From: Myxocyprinus asiaticus
Lineage: Eukaryota > Chordata > Actinopteri > Cypriniformes > Catostomidae
Length of the DNA: 64,000 nucleotides
Assembly (NCBI RefSeq): GCF_019703515.2
Contig: NC_059388.1
Location: forward strand, 4,181,979-4,245,978
Reading direction: 5' to 3'
Shown here: in pieces, positions 9,875 through 19,544 of the stretch
Layout: each line of letters begins with the position of its first letter
Position numbering within the stretch: position 1 is the stretch's first letter
The notes under the pieces: model-generated
What the model was told of the DNA's origin: nothing
Seen by the model: only the letters and a program-made list of their open reading frames with translations
The model's database searches: none
Program-made: the position numbers and the translations under genes

Positions 9875-12174
9875 TATAATAACAAAACATTAATTGTCAA
9901 CCCTCACCAATCACTAAGGCTACAACCTCTACAAAGCACTTTGTCAATATGCCATCAGTTGCTGTGTTCAATATCAAATGTGGTGTTATTTCTTGAAGGA
10001 CTGCTTATCAGTAACATATGTGGTTTTGAGTGACTTTTTAGAAATTGTGCGCAGTGGATCTGCTATAACAAATAGAAATTAATAATAATAATAAAAAAAG
10101 TATTTTTCAGCAGTCTGCAAATTGGCATATGGCACAAACGTTAGCATATAAATAGAAAGATAGAACCAAAAAGGGTTTCTCAGTATGTCATAGCATACGT
10201 TTTTTCTAACTTCCACAAATAACTCTTTATTCTCTAGTTCTTTAGTAACATCAGTAACTTTTCCAAAGTATGAATTCCTAAAAATGTACCCTTTGCTAAG
10301 CCCCAGCGTTTCTGGCCAATCCTATTTTAGCAACTGTTGTTGTCCACCATTTCGGTAGCACTTTATTGTACCGTCCTTTATTCCTGGTACATATATGGTA
10401 AATATGTTGTACCTACAGACAAATGTATAGTAACAAGAGTGTTCGTAATAAAAATAATAATAAATGCATAAAATAGACAGGATTTAAAAATGAATGACTA
10501 GATAAATTAATTAATAAACCAATAAAGTACAATTATTTGTGTGGACGGCCACGTAGTTGGTAACAACAAAGTGGTGTCATGATTATAGTTGCAGACAACT
10601 GTATTAAAATCTACGGTGGCTCTGAACCGCACGGTGAAAGGTTCCTTCCTGAGCCTAAGTTTTAAATTTTTTCTCTCTCAAAAGCATTAAAAGCATAAGA
10701 TTACATGTTTACTGATAGTGGTACCTGGTGGCCAAGGTTGGTACCGCATGCATTTTTTTTGAAGAGATAAACATTTCTTTTTCATTCTTTCAAAGAAGAA
10801 TGAAAAAAAAAAAACAACAAAAAAAAAAAAAAAACGTTTCAGATTTTTCGTTTTACATAACTTTACATGTCGAATCTGAATTAATGTTACACTTGACAAG
10901 CTCCAGACGCGCACAATTAACAGAGACGGCAAAATGAGTCGAGACCGCGATTTGAAATTACAACGTGCACATTTTCATTCATAAGGTTTACATTTTAGAT
11001 TGGCTGCACAGATACATAAATTCTTTGTAATTTTGGATATGTTTATTTAAAATGTAGCTTTATCCTTGTGCTTCTTGGATAATCAATCATACGAATATAT
11101 TTGTTATATTATTCGGATGAATCCGCTATTCGTTTTAAAGTCATTATTCATGCCTTTCCGAATAATATATTCGGCTTCGGGCACATCCCTAATCCAAAGC
11201 TCTCATCTTCACGTTAGAGCACACCAGACTATTGAGGAGATACCAGGTGTATGGAGGTTTCCAAGCTGTTAATTACATCAATCATTACTGATGTCCCATT
11301 AAGTAGGCTACCATTTCATTTGTTTCTTTCTAGTTATTAATCGTGAACTGCTGTTTTTTTTTTTCTGCTAGTTGTAGTAGGTATGTCAGCATGGAGCTTA
11401 GAGTTTTAGCAGTTACAAACCCTACCTGCAGTTTGATCACTGAAGCAAAAGAGAACACAGTTGTGTGGATGTTAATGAGCATCATTAATATTGAAGTCTG
11501 TTAGTCACAAATTGTTGGATGATGAAAATGAAAAATGTGTGTTCAAATTCTCAAACAGCTGAGAAAAAGAGCAATTATGTTTTTAATTCTGGATCCACTT
11601 GTGCTATCCTTCATGTTTGCAACAATGTTCATGTGAAGACAAAAAAAAAAAAAAAAAAAAAAAACAATAATGTAATATCAGCATTTACCTGAGGGCTAAA
11701 CCCATCATTGTGAAGAGCATGTTTTGAATATGTTTAAAATATGTTTGGGTAAAATATTCCTTTATGAATACAACAAAGAATGTAAATTGTGAAAAAGTAA
11801 TTTTACAACACGTTTGTTGTGGACAAATGTGAAAGAGCACTTGCAAAATCAAGCAATGAATTATTGTTTCTAAACCAGGGTTTCCCAATTATCCCAAAAC
11901 ATTGACGGATGATTCAAATTGTCTTTCATTTGACATAAAAAAAAAACCCATGAAAGCAACTGACAGTGAGAAAAAAACACTTTTTAAAGAAAAAGCAAAG
12001 CAAAGCCCACCCCAGCACCCACATAGATGTATACCAATAAAAAATGTGTCTAATTAATCTCTATATTAACATTTAACACATACATATTTAAATAAATGAT
12101 GACTAACCAATAAATATATATTTACGATTACATTAATGTTTGTTTTAATATACAATATACCATGATTAATCACA
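9444..12174. other. gene-free AT-rich interval with simple repeats
   Basis: Holds a (GTTTT)n run at 9450-9483, a TATG run at 9836-9876, an A-rich stretch at 10801-10833 and a poly-A at 11641-11664. 10622-10790 matches 46257-46500 and is listed separately. 11125-11195 contains attcgga/tccgaat motifs ending cgggcacatccct, probably the end of another DNA-element remnant. No frame in the interval carries a recognisable domain. Confidence 0.5.
10622..10790 (+). repeat. dispersed repeat fragment shared with 46.3-46.5 kb
   Basis: Contains gcattaaaagcataagatta and gcacctggtggccaaggttgg-type sequence (here tggtacctggtggccaagg), followed by a purine-rich GAAGAGA tract. The flank ggttccttcctgagcctaag lies to the left here, while its complement lies to the right of the second copy (46420-46440). 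The two copies therefore seem to keep opposite ends of one inverted-repeat element. No coding capacity; family unknown. Confidence 0.6.
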
Positions 12175-12424
12175 GCAGCAGTGCAGTTCTGCAGAGGAAA
12201 ACACCTTGTTGATGAGAGAGAGGTCAACGGAGAATGGTCAGACTGGTTCGAGCTGACAGAACGGCTACAGTAACTTAGATAACCACTCTGTGCAATTGTA
12301 TGTGCAGAATAGCATCTCAGACTGCACAACACATAAAACATTGAGGCGAATGGGCTACAACAGCAGAAGACCATGTTGGGCACTTTATTGGGACCATAGT
12401 GTTCCTAATAGTGCTTGGTGAGTG
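12175..12424 (+). mobile_element. Tc1/mariner-type remnant, 3' portion
   Basis: Contains strings such as ggtcagactggttcgagctg and caacagcagaagaccatg that I recognise from a fish Tc1-type element, and ends at a terminal sequence (gtgcttggtgagtg) followed by TA at 12425-12426. The transposase frame is too broken to annotate. A second fragment of the same family lies just downstream in the opposite orientation. Confidence 0.6.
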
Positions 12425-12454
12425 TATATGCAGTATATAATCACTACAGAGTGC

Positions 12455-12803
12455 ACCATGGTTATCTAAGTTACCATAGCCTTTCTGTCAGCTCGAACCA
12501 GTCTGGCTATTCTCCATTGACCTCATTCATCAACAAGGCGTTTCCCTCCCCAGAACTGCCACTCACTGGATTTTTTTCTCTTTTTTTTTACACAATTCTG
12601 AGTAAACTCTAGAGACTGTTGTGCATGGAAATCCCAGGAGATCAGCAGTTACAGAAATACTCAAGTCAGCCGGTCTGGCACCAACAATCATGCCACGGTC
12701 GAAATCACTTAGATCACATTGCTGCTGCAAAATGTTTGGCTGATTAGCTAATCACATGAATAAAAAGGTGTACAGGTGTTCCTAATAAAGTGCTCAGTGA
12801 GTG
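12455..12803 (-). mobile_element. Tc1/mariner-type remnant, 5' portion, opposite orientation
   Basis: On the minus strand it begins at the terminus CACTCACTGAGCACTTTATT next to a TA (12804-12805) and runs into degenerate transposase sequence (complement of ttgctgcagcaa..., then of catgccacggtcgaaatc). It shares the ctgtcagctcgaaccagtct segment with the fragment at 12175-12424 but inverted, and retains the other half of the element. Not coding in its present state. Confidence 0.6.
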
Positions 12804-12805
12804 TA

Positions 12806-14859
12806 TATATTTATGAATATATAACAATAGTCAGATAAATAAACTGCAAAGATATCAAATTATTTACATTTTGAAAGCTTAACATTACTTAAAATATCAG
12901 GGATAGATGTGTGTGTGTGTGTGTGTATGTGTGTTGTTTACATGCTGTCTCTTTAAGAATGGCAGAAGTTCAGCAAGCATCTCACAGAAATGTTTTGGTT
13001 GAGCGCATATTAATGAGAGTGAAGTCAAATGACTAATGCATCCGTGTATTAGATTTTTTTAATTTATTTATTTATTTATTATTATTGTTTTTGATCAGCA
13101 ACTGACTGTAGAAAACAGAAAGGTTAATAAAAGAGACATTATTCAATGACAAATTAATTGCATGGATCTTTAGACACACATTTCACAGAACGAGTCAAAC
13201 CAAACTTTTACTCTCAATACGCAGTGAAGTTCATCGCCAATATACTAATTCACTGGGGAGTGAAATCTGAAAATGTACCAGCCAATGGCTTATCAAATAC
13301 ATTTTTTTGTCGAAATGTAGTAGCATATGCGAGTGATTTAATCATAATGAGCATCATTCATGAAATGAGCAGAATTAATGTGTGTTGTTTATATTTTTCC
13401 AGTAGAATTGCTTGGCATGGAGCAAAAAGTGTATGGAAAGATGCAGTTTATGTTTGATTTTCTAGAAAAAAATGAATACCCTCTTAAAAGACTGGTTAGA
13501 GAGTTTATTTTTTATTAATTAATATGAACTCTATAATTTAGGTTTCACTCATTTTGTGTAGGCATCGTTATTGCGTTCAGTTAATAACGTGTGGTCAATA
13601 TCAATGCTATTAAAGCTATAAATAAACACATGTCGTGGGCAGGTGCATACAAAATACAACAGGAAAAAAAAAATGTGATTTATTTATTTATTTATTTTAT
13701 TATTTTTTTTTTTAGAAGCCCCACAGTATCGTAGTTTACAGCGTTTCAGTCATAGTCCTTCTTCAGGCATTCTATCAGTTTCTTTGAAGATTCTTCAAGT
13801 TGTGTGGGAAGTAGGCTATATCTCTGGTACAGTCTTGATTTACTCCAGATGTTTCTCCAATGATGCTGGTGATGCGCTCAACTGAACCAGAGAAGGTCAG
13901 TGGTGGTGGACATCGTCCTGTCGGCATGAACTGATCATGTTTTACACTAAAGTTTCATGTCAAAATGTGTATTTATTTGTATCGACCTCTAGGACTGTTT
14001 AATTCACAAAATAACCTATGATAACAGCAAAAGCATGTGATGACTAAGTTCCTCACTTTCTTTTTAGAATGAATATGCGAGTGTTTGAATATATAACGAT
14101 GTGAATGCACTCTATTAAAACAATAATAATAATAAATAAAATGATTACTGTTCGCACAGACATTAAAAGCTTCCTATTCTAATTTATTAGCGAGTCGGGT
14201 GCCTTCCTTATATGGCCTTTTCATGCGCACTGTATTTACGAATGTTTGGAATTCACTGACATACACATAGACACGTTTTACTGATAAATCTGGGGGGTAC
14301 GAACGAAGGAAAGTTTTCGTGAAGTTCCATATTATTCGTGAATTACTCCCAATTTACTTACATAAATACGAAAGTTTCATTGAGGGAAGAGTAAAAGAAC
14401 GATCTTGGGGTTTTAAGAATCAATATTGGGAACGTTCAATTGAAGATTGCGAATAATCAGAAAATCTGTATTTTTATTCAGTCCTATTTGTAATGGTTGC
14501 TACACCACTGACTTTATTACTTTTATGAAAAGTCATTTTTAATTATTGAAAATACATTTTGGCAATATCATATCAAGATTTCAAATGTACATACATACAC
14601 AAATGGAATGACATAAATTACCCTGATAATTTATAAAAATACCAGGGTAATGAAAAACAAATATGATGGATAAAAATAGACCACGGCAGAAATTTTGCAA
14701 CTTTATTTGTAGCACAACCTCGGATTGGGATAGAAATGCCGATGGTGAATTTAAATAAAATAGAATGTAGAATTATTAAAAGAACAATAAGTGGAATAAA
14801 GGTTAATTATTCTATAACAAAACAAAATATATATAATATATAATATTTTGAAAGCTTAA
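12806..14859. other. gene-free AT-rich interval
   Basis: Contains a TG run (12909-12926), TTTA repeats (13055-13083 and 13676-13715) and scattered AT-rich DNA. A 99-codon frame at 13158-13457 shows no domain, has AT-driven composition and lacks any supporting context. Around 13740-13772 the string agtccttcttcaggca preceded by gcgtttcagtcat resembles, in reverse, the repeat-end motif near 8930. Nothing else recognised. Confidence 0.5.
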
Positions 14860-15190
14860 CATGGATAGTTCACTATACTATAGAAGATTTATAGTATAAA
14901 AGGACTTAAAAATTAATCTGTTTCTCACCCACACCTATCATATCGATCATATCACTTCTAAAGACATAGGTTTAACCACTGGTGTCATATGGATTACTTT
15001 TATGGTGCCATTATGTGATTTTCGGAGCTTGTAAGGTCTGAACACCATTCACTTGCATGGACCTACAGAACTGAATTATTCTTCTAAAAATCTCTGTTTG
15101 TGTTCTGCAGAAGAAAGAAAGTCATACACATCTGGGATGGCATGAAGGTGAGTAAATGATTAGAGAATATTTGGTGAACTATGCCTTTAA
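14860..15190. repeat. MITE, family copy 2 (short)
   Basis: The right arm has catacacatctgggatggca and gaaggtgagtaaatgatt, matching the arms at 6180-6766; the left end is tggatagttcactat. The copy is about 330 bp, shorter than copy 1 because one arm is lost. No coding capacity. Confidence 0.7.
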
Positions 15191-15248
15191 TTAAATAACT
15201 GAGGTCAAAAGGATTCAGCTAATAAAAAATGTTTGGGAACCCCCTGCT

Positions 15249-16830
15249 CAGGGACGGATTAACCACCGGGCCGATTGGGCCGTTGCCAGGGTCTTCTAAA
15301 CCCAAAGGAGCCCCTAGCTCTAAATCAATTATTTATTTATTTTGATATATCTATTATAAATCCACGTAAATGTCAGCCTTATGTGAAATACCATTTGTTC
15401 GGCAGAATACGCGCTGGACGACAGCAGCGCGAGCATAGACACTTAAGTGCAAGCTCAGGTAATCTGAGTCTCACAGGTGCAGCGCGTTTATTTGAAGGAC
15501 TACAGAAAACAGCACCTGGTTTACAAATGCTTTCAAACACAAAGATAAGGTGCGGTTTACCGTGGCTGCATACAAAGCTGATGGTTTAAATTCATATAAG
15601 CGACAGAATTTGTGCAAAAGTATAGAGGACTTTAAAATGTTTAAGTCCTGCATACATTTAGTGTTTAATGATAAAGAGAAAGGTGCCTTAATGCCCTATC
15701 TATGTGCACGGTAACCTTTTGTAATATTTGGTTAACCGTGCACATAGTTAGGGCATTAAGGCAACCGCGAGAGTTCACGAACGGTTATTCTGTTATTTGT
15801 CGGGATTCGGGAATAAAGAACGTTTATTGCCATGGATATGTCAAACACAATCTCAAATAGCAGGGAATAAAGTGCACAGTGAGTTATGAGCCTAAATAGC
15901 ACAATACATTAATGTGATTTTATCATTTGAATATCAAAGTTGAACAAAAATTATCTCTGTCACTGCCAGCAAAATAGACCTATTCTTACTCAATGGAAAA
16001 TACTTAATTCTGCCCGGGCAGGTTCACTTTCCATGAGGTAGTGAACACTACAGATTATTGAACTTTTTCGAGATGCTTTGATTTTTAAATGATTCAGCAT
16101 TTAACGTGTAATTATTGTCTGCCCACCAGAGCAAAAGGGGGGAAAACACTCACCGTTTATCAAGCACTGACACTTTGCCAGGTGAAAACCCATCTGGAAT
16201 CATGTGTAACAAGTCACATTAATTCCTCTTTGCAACCTGAACTTCATCAGAATGTCGATTTGTGACACAAGTGCTGAAAAATTTGATGCATTGCAACAAA
16301 TGGTGAAACAGAACACAGGTGTCTCGAGATGTGTTAATAAATATTGAATTTCTTTTTAAGTTAACAGTCTCAAAAAACAACTGCAATGGTCCTGAGCGGT
16401 AAGCTGAATAAAGTGATTGTGTCACAACGATCAAAGACGTCCGTCCAGTGCGTGTTTACATGGCCTCGACGCACGTGTGAACAGCCCGTAACTCGCCCTA
16501 TAGCCTTCTTGAAAAACTGACCCGAACCTGGTCCAAAACCTGAAGGTTTGTCGGGTACTGTCGGACTCAGATCAGGTTGAAGACCTCTAAACACTTGCAG
16601 AATAACTGAATAGTAATTTTGGTATTTGAATACCATGCACATGCATGATTTTGGATCGGTTCACAATTAAAACGTACATGTAATTGGCTGTGTCAGACAT
16701 TGCTCCAAACTTTTCTTCTGTCAGTTTGAAAAATCAGAATAAAAGTGAACGTAGTCAGGTCAGGTGACATGTCATGGGGGGCCTCGACCGTCCCATGGGC
16801 CTCTCAGTTCTTAATCGGTCCTTGCCCCTG
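15249..16830. mobile_element. possible hAT-like element
   Basis: The left end is CAGGGACGGATTAACCACCG; the right end, read as complement, is CAGGGGCAAGGACCGATTAA. The two share a CAGGG start and GGATTAA/CCGATTAA, suggesting inverted termini about 1.58 kb apart. No clean 8-bp duplication is visible (cccctgct versus ctctaaat). A short frame at 15275-15589 has no recognisable transposase motif. A strong hairpin lies at 15685-15762. Tentative. Confidence 0.35.
15685..15762. repeat. near-perfect hairpin, arms of about 32 nt
   Basis: The left arm at 15685-15716 (from gccttaatgccctatctatg to gtaacc) is complementary to the right arm at 15730-15762 (ggttaaccgtgcacatag, then gggcattaaggc) with one mismatch and one inserted base. 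The loop is 13 nt (15717-15729). The length and identity exceed what chance would give in AT-rich DNA. Confidence 0.9.
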
Positions 16831-17607
16831 CTCTAAATAAACATCCAGTAGGTCTTACGTTGCTGTACGTTTAACACTAAAAAGAATCAAACCAAATCAA
16901 TTGAGATCATGGCAACTGCATCTTGGTCCATTTTAGCCCACAGAAATATCCACTTAAAAATCCACATCATCCATTTGTTTTTTTTTTGTTTTTTTGTTTT
17001 TTTTACATTGGTGTCCAAATCTCAAAGTCTTACCAATTTTTGTACATGAGCTCTGACAGTTCTGCACTCAAGAGACTTTCATTTAGAGTCTTTATTGCTG
17101 CAATTCTTTATGTTTTCACTATTTCATTACTGACATAGAGGTCTGCCCTTTCTCATAGTCCTCCACAACTTCCACTGTACTATCCTCTTTTTCTTTCTTT
17201 TTGACATGCATGTGAGTAATAATAACATTGCATTGGCCCCCCCAGGGGCCATCTTCTACCTCATGTACACCTAAACGCTTGGCTGATGGTCCTTCTGACA
17301 TGTTGCTGTTGCTATTTGTGGAGATGAAATGTGGGACTCTAATTGGACTTGAGAGTTCTCATCTCTGCTAAAGGGTTACAAGGAGTGAGTCCTATTCGAG
17401 GGTCATGGGTCGTTTGGAGTTATTCTACTCCAGCTCTAGAGAAAGTAGAAGGTAGTGGAGATACAGCAAAAGTGGACATCTCACTGTGAAACTAGCGAGT
17501 CTGTTTTCCACCCACAGTATATGCTCTTTTTTACTTTAATAATAGATTTTCTTTAAAGATTTTTAAGACTTTAATCGTTTTAATGATAATGCTAAATTTA
17601 AATCTAG

Positions 17608-17664
<57 letters not shown>

Positions 17665-17974
17665 CTCCAGCACCAATTGCATTGTATTGTTTGTGTTGTG
17701 TTTCAATGAAAAAAAAATAACTAAAATTGCTTTTTGCTTAGTAACATATTTTTAAAGATGGCGTGTTTGCAAATATTTCCACAGGCAAATGAGAGATGTA
17801 GCCCTCTAAAGGGGTGTGCAGCGAAGCCATTATCAGAATCTGTATATGTTGCTATGGCAAAATTATCTGTATCTATTTTCGGATAGAACCATATGTGGTC
17901 AGGGCTTAAACCTGATGTGCGTCAAAACTAAATAAAATGCTCATTTTAAATGTACTCTATTACATTTATATTTT
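16831..17974. other. gene-free interval with (AT)n
   Basis: Contains a T-rich stretch (16978-17004) and an (AT)n(GT)n microsatellite at 17611-17664. No supported coding region; the short frames at 16923-17138 and 17119-17301 (complement) show no domain. Confidence 0.5.
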
Positions 17975-18162
17975 TGTTGTGTAGTCACATAAATCAAGTG
18001 AGATCACATTCAGGTAACACACATGTCTCTTTACTTAAACATTGCATGCCCAACAAAAAAAACTTTCTTCTCACCCTCTTACATGCATACCAATTCCCCA
18101 CATAATACAACAACTCCCCCTAGTGGGCATTCACCAATCAACAGTATTAAGTGGACACAACA
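17975..18162 (-). repeat. 3' LTR of gypsy element 1
   Basis: In plus orientation the block starts tgttgtgtagtcacataaat and ends gtggacacaaca, giving TG...CA ends with an 8-bp inverted match (tgttgtgt/acacaaca). It is followed by tctcccccagatt, which on the minus strand is a purine tract (AATCTGGGGGAGA) directly upstream of the LTR. The first 80 bp match the right-hand copy at 25087-25165. Confidence 0.8.
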
Positions 18163-18175
18163 TCTCCCCCAGATT
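18163..18175 (-). promoter_or_regulatory. polypurine tract of gypsy element 1
   Basis: On the minus strand AATCTGGGGGAGA abuts the LTR start. In LTR retrotransposons this tract primes plus-strand DNA synthesis. Identified by position and composition. Confidence 0.6.
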
Positions 18176-18199
18176 AATTGATTACATCTGTACTACAGT

Positions 18200-18790
18200 A
18201 TACTCAGTTAATTCAAAGGTTTTCTGATTTGATTTTTTTTCCCATTACGTTTCACAAAATGCAGAACAACGCTCAACAGCTCCATTTCCTTCCGGATGGT
18301 ATATGGAGGTGCGAATGTGCTTGACATCTCTTTCTTACAGGAAACGTTTGAACTCTGATAACAGCAACTGAGGTCCATTGTCAGTGACAATCTCCAGTTG
18401 ATTCCCCTTTTGGCTGAACACTGATCTCAGAAAACTGGTAACAGTAGATGCAGTCTAACGTGAGGTGCAAATGCGACTTCTGGCCATTTTGAGTGGTAGT
18501 CAGTTAATGTAATGGCAGCTAACAGGGCCTATCTCAAAAGGACCTACCACATCAATGCCCAGTTTTTGCCACGGACCAGCTGGATACTGAACTGGGGTTA
18601 GTGGTGCATGTGTGGTTCTTGCTGTCTTATCGTTAAGTTGGCAGATGACACAGTTTGCAATTGAGGACTGTACATGCGAATCCATCTTAGGCCACCAATA
18701 TAAGTCTCTAAGTCATTGTTTGGTACTCACAATTCCTTGATGGCCTTCATGTGCTAGAGTGACCAAATGTGAATGCAAGCTAAGTGTCAC
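18200..18790 (-). pseudogene. integrase fragment of gypsy element 1
   Basis: The integrase would insert the element cDNA. The minus-strand reading near 18790-18690 contains an HHCC-type zinc-binding region (HEGHQG, then CVICQ) and then the start of the catalytic core (KLGIDVVGPFE, whose Asp is the first of the DDE triad). A TGA at 18715-18713 interrupts the zinc-binding region and a stop after SCHYIN (18500) ends the core early. Downstream the core continues as scrambled frames to about 18200. The rest of the DDE triad could not be identified in an open frame. The start of this domain lies near the junction with the L2 insertion. Confidence 0.75.
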
Positions 18791-18915
18791 AATCAGTCTG
18801 TGAGTTCCTCTTAGCACATAAGAGTCATGGATAGATAGTTCATCTCTTACTGGGAAGTAAGGAAGCACACCAGCAGGCAATGTTTTAGATGTTGTAGGTC
18901 AGCCGTTCTCAATAT

Positions 18916-18944
18916 AATCAAATCAAATCAAATCAAATCAAATC
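18916..18944. repeat. (aatca)n tail of the L2-like element
   Basis: About six copies of aatca mark the 3' terminus of the LINE on the minus strand. Short tandem 3' tails of this sort are used by L2-type LINEs instead of poly-A. Confidence 0.8.
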
Positions 18945-19060
18945 ACTTTATTGTCACACAGCCATATACACAAGTGCAATGGTGTGTGAAATTCTTGGGT
19001 GCAGTTCCGATCAACATAGCAGTCGTGACAGTGATGAGACATACGCCAATCTACAATAAA

Positions 19061-19235
19061 CATAAAATTAACACAACACAATTTAAACATCTGTTATACA
19101 TAATTAAACTCGACTTAAAACATCAAATTAACACAGCACAATTTAAACATCTGTTATACATAATTAAACTCGACTTAAAACATCAAATTAACACAACACA
19201 ATTTAAACATCTGTTATACACAATTACACTCAACA
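19061..19235. repeat. 60-bp tandem repeat, three units, in the LINE 3' UTR
   Basis: Units at 19061-19120, 19121-19180 and 19181-19235 (last partial) share atttaaacatctgttataca and aattaaactcgacttaaaa. The first two differ at two positions; the third diverges at its end. They lie between the stop codon of the L2-like frame and its tail. Confidence 0.95.
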
Positions 19236-19544
19236 ATATACAATAATAACATACATTGCACAGTATACAATATGCTGTTTTTGTTTTTTGTTTTTTTTTT
19301 TTGTTTTGTTTTTTACTATATAGATACTATATAGATACACATTATTCAATAAAAATTAAAATATATATGAAAAAAGTATATATATAGAATGTACAGTATT
19401 GTACTGTATTGACATTCAGGCTGTCGGTTGATAGTCAGTTGTTAAGAGAGACATAATATAATGACAGTAATATAATTTATGACAGTCCGGTGTGAGATAA
19501 AAGAGTAATAAAGTGCAGGGATGATGTATTTTGATCGTGGGAGA

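Noticed and set aside
13158..13457. 99-codon frame as a small gene
   Set aside because: No domain, AT-driven composition, no neighbouring exons or repeats to support it.
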